A stretch of DNA of 64,000 nucleotides, from contig CAKSNE010000005.1 of the NCBI GenBank assembly GCA_934476085.1, positions 42,310 to 106,309 on the forward strand, read 5' to 3'. The translations under genes were made by a program, and so were the position numbers. Numbering within the stretch: position 1 is the first letter of the stretch; each line of letters begins with the position of its first letter. The stretch is from an uncultured Eubacteriales bacterium. GTDB lineage: Bacteria; Bacillota; Clostridia; Oscillospirales; Acutalibacteraceae. A model generated the notes under the pieces. That model was given only the letters and a program-made list of their open reading frames with translations. It was not told the origin of the DNA and did not search any database. Of this stretch, positions 49,490-58,410 are shown in pieces.

Positions 49490-51517
49490 TTATAATACAC
49501 CTTTGAAGTACAATCCTCTTGTATATGGTTTGTCATATTCCAAATTTTTATTAAATTGAGCAATTACTTGCTCAACTTCTGATACATCTTCGTCAGTAAA
49601 CGATAGAAGTATAAAATCAAGATTTTTATAAACATTAGGCTTGTCGCCGAGATAAATCGGTCGGTTATTAATCATTCTAGTAACGCCGTCTTCACAAAAA
49701 ATCTTAAATTCAATATTTTTTCTATCAGTAATTTTGTGGTTGCAATTTTTGCAACCGCTATTTGCTTTTATAGGGCAATTTCTAAAAACCATCAACGGTA
49801 ATTTACCGTATGCGTAAATACCTTTTGGTTTATCAGAGTTAATTGCTTTTATCTGTTTTTCCGATAATTCAACAGATAAAGTACAATAATCAGCAGGAAA
49901 GTTTTCAAGCGTAGAAGAGTTGAAAATATTCATACTTGGTGCTGAAACTATTGTAAATCCCAGTTCATTTAAGGTGCTGTATGCACCGATGTTCTGCATT
50001 AGTGCATATTCTACACCGATATCATAGAAATTTTTTAGTTTTTCTTTAGGTAATTCATTAAAGAAAACAGGTGTTTTAATTCCAATATTAAATCCGTTTT
50101 CAATTAATCTTTCAACAGCATTTATATCACTTGAAAGCGGTACAAAAAACAAATCTGCAATCAATTTTTTTGGAATTTGGTTAAGTGAATGAACTAAGAT
50201 GAATTTTTCAGGAATGACTTCAATTTCATCGTAAGTTTTTTTGTTTTCTTCATAATAAAATGCAATTGGTTTTATTTTGCCACGCATTGTGCTTAATTGT
50301 TCCAACGCTTGATTTTTTAAGTTATACAACATTTTTCCGCTGATAAAAAGTCCGCCATCTAAATCAATATCAATTTTTTCAACTAAATAAGGTGTTGAAC
50401 CTGTCTTTTTAAGTTTTTCGGCAATTTCTTCAACTGTTGCCGATTTGTTTTGAGCTTTTTGTGGAATTTCATCGGTGACTGTAATGTTGTTTTTGCCGTC
50501 TGATACAATCAATATTGCATTTTTATCTTCTTTAAAAACGGCTGACATATTGATTTTAACCGATTGACGTTCTCTTCTATATAATTCGTGAATTGAATTT
50601 TTAATTTTCTTTGATTTTTCAATATCAGTCTCAGAACGCACACCAAACATATCTTTGTTTATGTTTTTGGTTAAATATCCGTCGGTAAAACCGGAACGGG
50701 AAAAAACGTTTTGCAAGATTTCAAGACTTTGTTCTTTTTCTTTTAAATTGTTTTTGTAGCAATATGCCGAGTGTGTGGCTGCAGCAACATATTCATCGCC
50801 TTTCATTCTGCCTTCAATTTTAAGCGATGCTATGTTGAGCTTCTTAAATTCATCAAAATGCTCAAATAAATTCATATCTTTAAGGCTTAAATCATAGCCG
50901 TTTCCACTGCTGACTTTAAAAGGCAAACGGCAAGGCTGAGCACATAGACCACGGTTGCCGCTGCGACAACCTAAAATCGAACTTAAAAGGCATTGTCCCG
51001 AAACGGACATACAATGTGCACCGCTAACAAAAATTTCAAGTTCAATATTGTTTTTATTAGCATAATCGGCAATCTTTTTCATATCGTCTAGTGAATTTTC
51101 ACGAGCCAATACTACTCGTTGATAACCTTTTTCTTTTAAGAATTTAACACCTTCAACATTGTGAACTGTCATTTGGGTAGATGCGTGTAAAGGCATATTT
51201 GGTGCAGCTATTTTAACTATACTTGCTAATCCAAAATCATTTATAATAATAGCATCAATTCCAGCCTCACAAGCTGATTTTACTATTGATAGTGCTTCGT
51301 TCATTTCTTCATCAGAAACCAGCGTGTTTAATGCAAGATATGCTTTAATTCCGCGAATATGACAATAAGACGAAATAGTTTTTAAGTCGTCTTTTGCGAA
51401 GTTTTCTGCATTTCTTCGTGCGTTAAATTCGCCAACACCAAAATAAACAGCGTCAGCACCGGTTCTTGCAGCAGCATATAAAGATGATAAATTACCAACA
51501 GGGGAGAGTATTTCCAT
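49490..51517 (-). CDS. U32 family peptidase with C-terminal DUF3656 domain
   Basis: A protein of 675 residues. The N-terminal U32 domain (MEILSPVGNLSSLYAAARTGADAVYFG, quoted as MEILSPVGNL then GADAVYFG) contains the family Cys region CMSVSGQCLLSSILGCRSGN and RGLCAQPCRLPF, whose cysteines fit an iron-sulfur site as in RlhA/TrhP, which hydroxylate rRNA or tRNA. The C-terminal DUF3656 domain is the collagenase-associated region. An RNA-modifying role is as likely as proteolysis. It is cytosolic and monocistronic. The ATG at 51517 follows AAGGAT. Confidence 0.9.
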   Translation of the reverse strand: MEILSPVGNLSSLYAAARTGADAVYFGVGEFNARRNAENFAKDDLKTISSYCHIRGIKAYLALNTLVSDEEMNEALSIVKSACEAGIDAIIINDFGLASIVKIAAPNMPLHASTQMTVHNVEGVKFLKEKGYQRVVLARENSLDDMKKIADYANKNNIELEIFVSGAHCMSVSGQCLLSSILGCRSGNRGLCAQPCRLPFKVSSGNGYDLSLKDMNLFEHFDEFKKLNIASLKIEGRMKGDEYVAAATHSAYCYKNNLKEKEQSLEILQNVFSRSGFTDGYLTKNINKDMFGVRSETDIEKSKKIKNSIHELYRRERQSVKINMSAVFKEDKNAILIVSDGKNNITVTDEIPQKAQNKSATVEEIAEKLKKTGSTPYLVEKIDIDLDGGLFISGKMLYNLKNQALEQLSTMRGKIKPIAFYYEENKKTYDEIEVIPEKFILVHSLNQIPKKLIADLFFVPLSSDINAVERLIENGFNIGIKTPVFFNELPKEKLKNFYDIGVEYALMQNIGAYSTLNELGFTIVSAPSMNIFNSSTLENFPADYCTLSVELSEKQIKAINSDKPKGIYAYGKLPLMVFRNCPIKANSGCKNCNHKITDRKNIEFKIFCEDGVTRMINNRPIYLGDKPNVYKNLDFILLSFTDEDVSEVEQVIAQFNKNLEYDKPYTRGLYFKGVL

Positions 51518-51618
51518 TAAATTTCTTATCCTTATTATAAATTTCTCTTTACATTATACAATAAACGAGTTAAAATATAAATAGTAAATACAAAAATTAT
51601 TTGAAAGGTTTTTATATA

Positions 51619-52278
51619 ATGATTGAAATTAAAAATTTGTTAGACACTTCTAAAACTATTGCAAAAGAAATTTTTGAAAACAAAACTTATCCTTTTGAAG
51701 TTTTACCTGAAATAGGTGAATTTATTTTAAAGCTTCAAAAAACGCTTGATGAAAATGAGTTTAATGTTTCAGACGGTAATGTTTATATACATAAAAGCGT
51801 TAAAGTCTATGAAACCGCTAATATTTTCGGACCTTGCATAATTGATGAAGGCACAGAAGTAAGACCGGGTGCTTTTATCAGAGGTAATGCAATTGTAGGT
51901 AAAAACTGTGTTGTCGGTAATTCTACCGAACTTAAAAATGTTATTATTTTTGATAATGTTCAAGTTCCACATTATAATTATGTCGGCGATTCTGTTTTAG
52001 GATTTAAATCTCATATGGGTGCTGGTTCAATCACTTCTAATGTTAAGTCTGACAAGACTTTAGTTAAGGTAAAAGACGGCGAAAAAATTATCGAAACAGG
52101 TCTTAAGAAAATGGGTGCTGTTTTAGGCGATAATGTTGAAGTTGGTTGCAACAGTGTTTTAAATCCGGGTACTATTGTTGGCAGACAAAGCAATATTTAT
52201 CCGCTTTCATGCGTTCGCGGAACAGTTCCTGCAAACAGCATTTTTAAGGCTCAAGGAAATATTGTTGAAAAATATTAA
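51619..52278 (+). CDS. Left-handed beta-helix (hexapeptide repeat) acyltransferase-like protein
   Basis: A protein of 219 residues: a short helical N-terminus, then hexapeptide repeats from about residue 55 (VYIHKSVKVYETANIFGPCIIDEGTEV) resembling the C-terminal acetyltransferase half of GlmU, including VPHYNYVGDSVLG. No pyrophosphorylase domain is present. It may be an acetyltransferase or sugar-nucleotide-related enzyme; the substrate is unknown. The start is ATG 51619, nine bases after AAAGG; an in-frame TTG at 51601 lies upstream of the site. Confidence 0.85.
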   Translation: MIEIKNLLDTSKTIAKEIFENKTYPFEVLPEIGEFILKLQKTLDENEFNVSDGNVYIHKSVKVYETANIFGPCIIDEGTEVRPGAFIRGNAIVGKNCVVGNSTELKNVIIFDNVQVPHYNYVGDSVLGFKSHMGAGSITSNVKSDKTLVKVKDGEKIIETGLKKMGAVLGDNVEVGCNSVLNPGTIVGRQSNIYPLSCVRGTVPANSIFKAQGNIVEKY

Positions 52279-52346
52279 TTTTTTTGAATAAAACAAAATT
52301 TAAAACAAATAATTAAGATATAAACCAATAAAAAGGAGATTTCTTT

Positions 52347-52781
52347 ATGAAAAAAATTATATCTTATTTTGTTTGTTTTCTTGTGTTGTTAACTTTTGCG
52401 TCTTGCGGAAACAATGATTATGTTGGCGTTGATAAGGCAAAACAATCGGTTGTTGATGATATCGGTGCAGCTCTTGAAGATGTTGAATTTGCAGCTAATG
52501 ATTTAATAGAAGACGCTAGCGGTAATTATTACGATATAAGATTTACTAAAGACGGTACAGAATATCATTACAAAGTTGATGCCATGAATGGTAAAATCTT
52601 GGAAAAAAGTTCATCTTCAAATGATGAAGCAGAAAATGAAACTGTGAATAATAATGAAGTAAGTCAAAGTCAACCTGATTCAAGTTCTTCTAATTCTGTT
52701 TTAGACAATGAAGAAACAACCGATAATTCAACAAGTAATACAAATTCTATTGAAAATACTTCAAATACCACAAAATCTTAA
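52347..52781 (+). CDS. PepSY-domain lipoprotein
   Basis: A secreted lipoprotein of 144 residues. The signal peptide ends in a lipobox TFASC (Cys20), followed by a single PepSY domain (about 28-90, GVDKAKQSVVDDIG... YDIRFTKDGTEYHYKVDAMNGKIL) and a low-complexity Ser/Asn/Thr tail of about 50 residues. PepSY domains often restrain proteases or sense the envelope; the partner is unknown. It ends in a terminator and has an AAAAAGGAG site. Confidence 0.88.
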   Translation: MKKIISYFVCFLVLLTFASCGNNDYVGVDKAKQSVVDDIGAALEDVEFAANDLIEDASGNYYDIRFTKDGTEYHYKVDAMNGKILEKSSSSNDEAENETVNNNEVSQSQPDSSSSNSVLDNEETTDNSTSNTNSIENTSNTTKS

Positions 52782-52786
52782 TTTAT

Positions 52787-52818
52787 AAAAGCTCGTATAT
52801 TTTATACGGGCTTTTATT
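52787..52818 (+). terminator. Intrinsic terminator after the PepSY lipoprotein gene
   Basis: AAAAGCTCGTATA (52787-52799) pairs with TATACGGGCTTTT (52803-52815), one G-T pair, leading into a T-rich end. Confidence 0.88.
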
Positions 52819-52819
52819 G

Positions 52820-52848
52820 TTGACTTTATTTGAAAAGTGCGGTAAAAT
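52820..52848 (+). promoter_or_regulatory. Sigma-A promoter of murT-gatD
   Basis: TTGACT (52820-52825) and TAAAAT (52843-52848) have a 17-base spacer, immediately after the previous terminator. Confidence 0.75.
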
Positions 52849-52880
52849 GTTTTAGTAAACTGAAATAAAGGAGAATTAAG

Positions 52881-54251
52881 TTGACTTTTTTAGCATGTTT
52901 AGTATGCAGATTGACTGCATTTTTTCTTAAAATAACAGGCCGTGGCGGAACTACATTACCGGGTCGAATGGCATTGAAAGTAAAAAAAGATATTTTAAGC
53001 AAGGTTTCAAAAAATGTTAGAGTTATGCTTGTTACAGGTACAAACGGAAAAACTACAACTTGCAGAATTTTGACTAAGGCTTTACAAGACAATAATATTA
53101 AATATTTTGATAATAAATCCGGCGCTAATTTAATTACAGGTATTACAACTGCATTTATTATGAACAGCAATATTTTTGGTAAAAATAAAAATCAAATGGC
53201 AGTAATTGAATGTGACGAAAACGCATTTAAAAAAGTTAGTGTTTATTTAAAACCTGAAGTAGTTTTGGTTACAAATATTTTTCGTGATCAGTTGGACCGA
53301 TACGGCGAAGTTACTCATACATTAGATGCTATTCGTGAATCGGTATCACATCTACCTAATACAACACTTTGCCTTTGTACTGATTGTTCTCTTACATATT
53401 CTTTATCTCACGATTTTAAAGATTTAAATATTAAAACCTTTGGAATTAATAAATCTCTTGAAAAAAACATATCTGAAACAAATGTTTCGGACGCTGAGTA
53501 TTGCATTTTTTGTAAAACCAAATACGAATATGATTTTCATACTTATGGTCATTTAGGCGGTTATAGATGCCCAAAATGCGGTTATCATAGGGTTAATCCT
53601 GATGTAGCTGTTGAAGATATTGAAGAAATAACTGTTGATTATTCACAAATTAAATTAAATATCTTTGGTGAAGAATTTGAAACAAAAGTAAATATTCCGG
53701 GTGTATATAATATTTATAATGCTGCCGGAGCTGCCCTTGCATTGAAGTGTATGGGATTTGACTCTAAAGATGTAGTAGAAGCCATAGCTGAGTTTAACGG
53801 TGCTTTTGGCAGAATGGAACGTTTTTCTCATAATGGCCATAGCATTAATATGATTTTAGTCAAAAATCCTATTGGATTTACTCAAGCAGCCGCTCATTTA
53901 GCAGGTATAAAAACTGATTTTGCAGCAATTTTCTGTCTTAATGATAATGCCGCTGACGGAAGAGATGTTAGTTGGGTTTGGGACGTTCATTTTCATAATT
54001 TGCTTACTTCGCCATATTTAAAAAAGGTTTATACCTGCGGCAAACGTGCTTATGATATGGCACTGGTATTAAAATATAACGGCTATGATGAAAACAAAAT
54101 TACTGTAATTGAAAACGAAGATTATGATAAAGAAATAGAGTATATTGTTGCTGAAGATAAAGACGTGTTTATTGTTCCGACTTATACTTCTATGATGGAA
54201 CAACGTCATAAAATTGCTCAAAAATTCGGCGGAAAGGAGTTTTGGGAATGA
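52881..54251 (+). CDS. murT: Lipid II isoglutaminyl synthase subunit MurT
   Basis: Mur-ligase-like subunit that, with GatD, amidates the alpha-carboxyl of D-Glu in lipid II. The 456 residues have an N-terminal hydrophobic stretch, the ATP loop VTGTNGKTTTCRIL, and a Cys4 zinc-ribbon insertion (CIFCKTKYEY ... CPKCGYHRV) as in characterised MurT, plus the C-terminal DUF1727 domain. The start is TTG 52881, eight bases after AAAGGAG. It overlaps gatD by the four bases ATGA. The pair makes amidated peptidoglycan precursors at the membrane. Confidence 0.94.
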   Translation: MTFLACLVCRLTAFFLKITGRGGTTLPGRMALKVKKDILSKVSKNVRVMLVTGTNGKTTTCRILTKALQDNNIKYFDNKSGANLITGITTAFIMNSNIFGKNKNQMAVIECDENAFKKVSVYLKPEVVLVTNIFRDQLDRYGEVTHTLDAIRESVSHLPNTTLCLCTDCSLTYSLSHDFKDLNIKTFGINKSLEKNISETNVSDAEYCIFCKTKYEYDFHTYGHLGGYRCPKCGYHRVNPDVAVEDIEEITVDYSQIKLNIFGEEFETKVNIPGVYNIYNAAGAALALKCMGFDSKDVVEAIAEFNGAFGRMERFSHNGHSINMILVKNPIGFTQAAAHLAGIKTDFAAIFCLNDNAADGRDVSWVWDVHFHNLLTSPYLKKVYTCGKRAYDMALVLKYNGYDENKITVIENEDYDKEIEYIVAEDKDVFIVPTYTSMMEQRHKIAQKFGGKEFWE

Positions 54252-54973
54252 GAAAATTAAATATTTTTCATATATATCCCGATTTATTAAACCTTTACGG
54301 CGATAGAGGCAATATTCTTTGTTTAAAACAAAGAATTGAACGAAGAGGTATCGAGACCGAAGTAACAGAAGTGAAAATGGGCGAAAAACTTGATACCAAC
54401 GATGCTGATATTTTGTTCATTGGCGGTGGTCAAGATTTTGAACAGGACGTTTTACTTAAAGATTTAAAGGGCGATAAAGAAAAAGCTATTATAGATGCAG
54501 TTGAAAGTGAAAAAACGCTGCTTGCTATTTGCGGCGGTTATCAAATGCTCGGAAAGTACTATAAAACCCATGATGGCAAACAGATGGACTTTATCGGTGC
54601 AATTGACTTTTATACTGTTGGATCAAATACAAGAATGATAGGGAACTATGCTTTTGAAACCGATGATAATATTAAAATAGTTGGCTTTGAAAATCATTCA
54701 GGTAAAACCTATCTAGGTGAAAATGTTTCTCCGCTTGGAACTGTTATAAGTGGATTTGGGAATAATGGTGAAGACAATAAAGAAGGTGTTTTATATAAAA
54801 ATACTTTTTGTACTTATTCTCACGGTCCTGTATTGCCAAAAAATCCGAAATTTGCGGATAAATTAATAAAAACTGCACTTATGAAAAAATATGGAGAGTG
54901 TGAATTAGAGCCGTTAAACGATGAATTTGAGAATAAAGCTCATAAATTTGTTATGGAAACATATATTAAATGA
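54248..54973 (+). CDS. gatD: Lipid II isoglutaminyl synthase glutaminase subunit GatD
   Basis: Class I glutamine amidotransferase (CobB/CobQ-like) supplying ammonia to MurT. The 241 residues show the catalytic nucleophile in LLAICGGYQMLG, substrate residues in GFENHSGKTY, and the C-terminal YSHGPVLPKNP with the catalytic His. I choose ATG 54248, eight bases after GGAAAGGAG and overlapping the murT stop; a TTG at 54242 is too close to the site. It ends in a terminator. Confidence 0.94.
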   Translation: MRKLNIFHIYPDLLNLYGDRGNILCLKQRIERRGIETEVTEVKMGEKLDTNDADILFIGGGQDFEQDVLLKDLKGDKEKAIIDAVESEKTLLAICGGYQMLGKYYKTHDGKQMDFIGAIDFYTVGSNTRMIGNYAFETDDNIKIVGFENHSGKTYLGENVSPLGTVISGFGNNGEDNKEGVLYKNTFCTYSHGPVLPKNPKFADKLIKTALMKKYGECELEPLNDEFENKAHKFVMETYIK

Positions 54974-54974
54974 T

Positions 54975-55003
54975 AAAAAGCATTGATTTTTTCAATGCTT
55001 TTT
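54975..55003 (+). terminator. Intrinsic terminator after gatD
   Basis: A perfect 12-bp stem, AAAAAGCATTGA (54975-54986) with TCAATGCTTTTT (54992-55003), starts right after the gatD stop. Confidence 0.88.
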
Positions 55004-55078
55004 AAATTTGTTTACTGCTTATTAACAATTTTTATTAAAATAAGGATTATAATATATTAAAAAGAAAGGAATGAGATA

Positions 55079-55498
55079 ATGTTGAATAAATTTTTACAAT
55101 TTATGTATGGTAGACGCGGAACTGATGAACTGAACGTGTTTATTTTAATTGTTATGTTTATATTAGCGTTTATTAATATCTTTTTCCGTTCATATGTTGT
55201 ATATATATTGCAATCTACTTGCTTCATTATATTTATTATAAGATTTCTTTCAAAAAATATTGCCGCAAGAGATAAAGAGAATAATTGGTTTTTGAAAGTC
55301 AAATCAAAGTTTTCTAAGAAAAACAATGATTATAATACTGTTAACTATAACGATTATCAACCTAAAAAACAAAAGGAAATTAAGTATAAATACTTTAAAT
55401 GCCCAAATTGTGAGGCAAAACTTAGAGTACCTAAAGGAAAAGGTAAAATTACTATTACCTGTCCTAGATGTAGAACAAGCTTTAAAGGAAAATCTTAA
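55079..55498 (+). CDS. Membrane protein with C-terminal zinc ribbon
   Basis: A protein of 139 residues: two hydrophobic segments near the N-terminus (about 20-65), a basic Asn/Tyr-rich linker, and a C-terminal Cys4 zinc ribbon CPNC...CPRC. This layout is common in Clostridial proteins of unknown function; the zinc ribbon would face the cytosol. It starts at ATG 55079 after AAAGGA and is separated by terminator and promoter from its neighbours. Confidence 0.82.
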   Translation: MLNKFLQFMYGRRGTDELNVFILIVMFILAFINIFFRSYVVYILQSTCFIIFIIRFLSKNIAARDKENNWFLKVKSKFSKKNNDYNTVNYNDYQPKKQKEIKYKYFKCPNCEAKLRVPKGKGKITITCPRCRTSFKGKS

Positions 55499-55501
55499 TG
55501 T

Positions 55502-55530
55502 TTGCAAAATTCTTTTTTGTATGGTATAAT
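55502..55530 (+). promoter_or_regulatory. Sigma-A promoter of the zinc uptake operon
   Basis: TTGCAA (55502-55507) and perfect TATAAT (55525-55530) have a 17-base spacer. No clear Zur palindrome is visible around it. Confidence 0.75.
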
Positions 55531-55563
55531 ATCTATAATTAACGCAAGAAAGGATAAGCATTT

Positions 55564-55827
55564 ATGAACAGCAAAAATATTAAAAAGATTTTATGTGTTA
55601 TTTTATTAATATTAATTGTTGTTTGCTGTGCATTTTGTGCTTTTCATCATTGCGAAAATAGTGTTAATTGTTCTGTTTGTTGTATTATAAACAGTGTTGT
55701 TAATTTTGTTTTAAACAGTGATTTTAATGTGCTTGTTCTTATAGCTGTTTTTATTGCTGCAATTAAATTAAAACTTAATATATTTAATTTTTCGCTTGTT
55801 GAAAGACAGGTAAGAATTAATAGTTAA
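55564..55827 (+). CDS. Small Cys/His-rich two-segment membrane protein at the head of the zinc operon
   Basis: An 87-residue protein with two hydrophobic segments (about 9-27 and 54-67) separated by a metal-ligand-like stretch HHCENSVNCSVCCII (His28, His29, Cys30, Cys36, Cys39, Cys40). Similar HHC-x5-C-P-x-C small proteins, from memory, lie beside zinc ABC transporters in Clostridia, so a zinc-handling role outside the membrane is plausible but unproven. It is the first gene after the operon promoter. Its stop codon begins the left arm of the hairpin that masks the next gene's ribosome site, implying translational coupling. Confidence 0.75.
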   Translation: MNSKNIKKILCVILLILIVVCCAFCAFHHCENSVNCSVCCIINSVVNFVLNSDFNVLVLIAVFIAAIKLKLNIFNFSLVERQVRINS

Positions 55828-55864
55828 AAATCTCTTTTTGTTTAAATTTTGAAAGGAGATTTTT
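55826..55864 (+). promoter_or_regulatory. Hairpin masking the ribosome site of the zinc-binding lipoprotein gene
   Basis: AAAAATCTCTTTTT (55826-55839) pairs with GAAAGGAGATTTTT (55851-55864) over 14 positions, two of them G-T. The AAAGGAG ribosome site of the gene starting at 55870 lies within the 3' arm. The left arm begins at the stop codon of the upstream gene. Confidence 0.7.
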
Positions 55865-55869
55865 GTTTT

Positions 55870-56820
55870 ATGAAAAAATTTTTATCAATATTTTTAAGTA
55901 TTTTATTGCTTTTTTCTTTTAGCTCTTGTGCTAAAAACAAAACCGAGTCTAAAAATAATTCTAAAAAAACAATTGTAACAACTATATTTCCGTTTTATGA
56001 TTTTGCTAAAAATATAGTTGGTGATAAAATGGATGTTAAATTGCTTATTGCACCCGGTCAATCAGCTCACGATTTTAAAAATAATATCACAATTGCTGAT
56101 TTAACTATTATTCATAAAAGCGATATTTTTGTTTATTGCGGTGGAGAAACGGATTCTTTTATTGAAAAATCAGACGGATTTACCGAAAGAAAAAATTCTT
56201 TTAATATTCGTGCGATGGATTTAGTGAAAACCTATGATGAAAAGATTATAGAAGGAATGCAATCTGACCACGAAAATGAAGATGAACATAAAGAAACAGA
56301 TGAGCACATTTGGACAAACCCACAAAATGTAATAAAAATTTGTGATGAAATAACTAAGTTTGCTAAAAAAGTTGATCCAAAAAATTCAGATTTTTATGAC
56401 AAAAATAATAATACTTACTCTGAAAAGCTTAGTGCTTTGGATAACAAATTTGAGAGAATGATTAATTCTGCAAAACGCAAAACCTTTCTTGTAGGCGATC
56501 GTTTTCCTTTTAGATATTTAGCAGAACGATATTCTCTAAATTATTATGCGGCTTTTCCAGGGTGTTCAAGTGCAGTTGATGTTTCTCTTTCTACAATATC
56601 ATTCTTGGTAAATAAAGTTGAAACCGAAAAACTACCTGTTGTTTTTTATGCTGATGGTTCTACAAAAGAAGTTTGTAAACAAATTTGTGAAAAAACCGGT
56701 GCAAAGCCGCTTTTGCTTCATTCTTGTCATGATTTAACTCAAGAAGAATTTGATTCAGGAGCAAATTATTTATCAATTATGGAAAGCAATTTTATTAATC
56801 TCTCGGAGGCTCTTAATTAA
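55870..56820 (+). CDS. znuA: Zinc ABC transporter substrate-binding lipoprotein
   Basis: Captures zinc outside the membrane for the transporter. The 316 residues have a lipoprotein signal (FSFSSC), the cluster A-I fold of metal-binding proteins (TIFPFYDFAKNIVGD, APGQSAHDFKN with a metal His), and an acidic His-rich loop (DHENEDEHKETDEHIW) that favours zinc over manganese. GDRFPFRYLAERYSLNYYAAF is the family mid-region. The start is ATG 55870; an in-frame TTG at 55849 lies before the ribosome site. It overlaps the ATPase gene by one base. Confidence 0.92.
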   Translation: MKKFLSIFLSILLLFSFSSCAKNKTESKNNSKKTIVTTIFPFYDFAKNIVGDKMDVKLLIAPGQSAHDFKNNITIADLTIIHKSDIFVYCGGETDSFIEKSDGFTERKNSFNIRAMDLVKTYDEKIIEGMQSDHENEDEHKETDEHIWTNPQNVIKICDEITKFAKKVDPKNSDFYDKNNNTYSEKLSALDNKFERMINSAKRKTFLVGDRFPFRYLAERYSLNYYAAFPGCSSAVDVSLSTISFLVNKVETEKLPVVFYADGSTKEVCKQICEKTGAKPLLLHSCHDLTQEEFDSGANYLSIMESNFINLSEALN

Positions 56821-57527
56821 TGGCTTTAATTAAATGTGAAAATATTTCTCTGTCTTATGACGGTAAAAATGTTATAACTAATTTGAATCTTGAAATTAGT
56901 TCAGGTCAATATCTTTGTATAATCGGCGAAAACGGTTCCGGAAAAACTACCTTGATGAAAGGTATTTTAGGACTTAAAAAGCCATCTGACGGTGAAATAA
57001 TTTATGGTGACGGTTTAAAACAGAATGAAATTGGCTATATACCTCAACAATCTGTTATTCAACGAGATTTTCCTGCTTCTGTTTACGAAGTGGTTATATC
57101 AGGCTGTATTAATAGTATGGGATTAAAGCCTTTTTATACTAAAAAAGAGAAAAAAATCGCTCTTTCCAACATGGAAAGATTAGGCATTACAGAACTTAAA
57201 AACGTTCCTTATAACACTCTTTCAGGTGGTCAGCAACAGCGTGTTTTATTAGCTCGTGCATTATGTGCCACTAAAAAGATATTATTGTTAGATGAACCTG
57301 TTTCAGGACTTGATCCGGTTGTTACCGCAGAATTATATGATATAATCAATTCAATAAATGATAGCGGTATCACTGTTATTATGATTTCACATGATATTTA
57401 TGGTGCTCTCGATCATGCAACACATATTCTCCAATTAAATCATCATTCATCTTTTTTTGGCACAAAAGAAGAATATTTAAATTCTAAAATGGGGAAGGAT
57501 TTCATAGGAGGGAAGTACGATGAGTAA
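56820..57527 (+). CDS. znuC: Zinc ABC transporter ATP-binding protein
   Basis: Cytosolic ATPase of the zinc importer. The 235 residues show Walker A GENGSGKTT, Q-loop YIPQQS, signature LSGGQQQRV, Walker B LLLDEPVSGLD and the switch His in MISHD. GGAGG precedes the ATG, which overlaps the previous stop. Its end overlaps the permease gene by 8 bases. Confidence 0.94.
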   Translation: MALIKCENISLSYDGKNVITNLNLEISSGQYLCIIGENGSGKTTLMKGILGLKKPSDGEIIYGDGLKQNEIGYIPQQSVIQRDFPASVYEVVISGCINSMGLKPFYTKKEKKIALSNMERLGITELKNVPYNTLSGGQQQRVLLARALCATKKILLLDEPVSGLDPVVTAELYDIINSINDSGITVIMISHDIYGALDHATHILQLNHHSSFFGTKEEYLNSKMGKDFIGGKYDE

Positions 57528-58392
57528 TATTTTCGCTTTTTCAAATATGATGACTTTTTCAGAAATGTTTTCAGATAGTTTTTATATGAAAATATTTTCA
57601 AGGGTATTAATCGTAGGCGTTTTAGTCGCTCTTTGTGCATCGCTTTTGGGCGTTAGCCTTGTACTTAAAAGATTTTCAATGATCGGTGACGGACTTTCTC
57701 ATGTTGGATTTGGTGCTATTGCTTTAGCTTCATTAATATCCCTTGATGAAAATTTTAAACTTGAGTTTACCATACCTATTGTTGTCATAGCTGCCTTTGT
57801 ATTACTTAGAATAACCGAAAACAGTAAAATAAAAGGTGATTCCGCAATTGCTCTGTTTTCAGTTAGTGCAATGGCAATTGGTTATATTATTTATAGTATT
57901 TCAGGCGGCGGAACTGCTGATGTGTGTAATAATCTTTTCAGCAGTACGTCAATTACTTCAATTACAGATAAAGATTTAATAATCTCTATTATATTGTCGG
58001 TAATTGTAATATTATTATTTGTGTTTTTCTATACCAAAATCTTTTCTGTTACTTTTGATGAAAATTTTTCTAAAGCAACAGGCGTCAGACCCGGGTTTTA
58101 CAATATGATGATAGCACTTTTAACCGCTGTTACAATTGTCTTGGGAATTAGAATGACCGGAGCAATTATGATTCCTGCGTTAGTTGTTTTTCCGGCGTTA
58201 ACTTCAATGAGATTTTTTAAAAGCTTTTTAAGTGTGGTAGTTTCATCGGCAGTTATTTCTGTTGTTTGTTTTGTAATCGGTTTTTTAGTTGGCTGTAGAT
58301 TATCATTGCCGACCGGACCGTGTGTTGTTGCAACAAATCTTGTTGCCTTTGCCGGTTTTTCATTGGTAGGAAAAGTAACAAGAAGAGTATAA
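57520..58392 (+). CDS. znuB: Zinc ABC transporter permease
   Basis: ABC-3 family membrane subunit with about eight hydrophobic segments in 290 residues. The N-terminal VSLVLKRFSMIGDGLSHVGFG (given in part: RFSMIGDGLSHVGFG) is the family coupling segment, and MTGAIMIPALVVFPAL is typical. It completes a binding protein-ATPase-permease set. The LUD gene follows after 18 bases. Confidence 0.93.
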   Translation: MSNIFAFSNMMTFSEMFSDSFYMKIFSRVLIVGVLVALCASLLGVSLVLKRFSMIGDGLSHVGFGAIALASLISLDENFKLEFTIPIVVIAAFVLLRITENSKIKGDSAIALFSVSAMAIGYIIYSISGGGTADVCNNLFSSTSITSITDKDLIISIILSVIVILLFVFFYTKIFSVTFDENFSKATGVRPGFYNMMIALLTAVTIVLGIRMTGAIMIPALVVFPALTSMRFFKSFLSVVVSSAVISVVCFVIGFLVGCRLSLPTGPCVVATNLVAFAGFSLVGKVTRRV

Positions 58393-58410
58393 ATTTTTGG
58401 AGATGATTTT

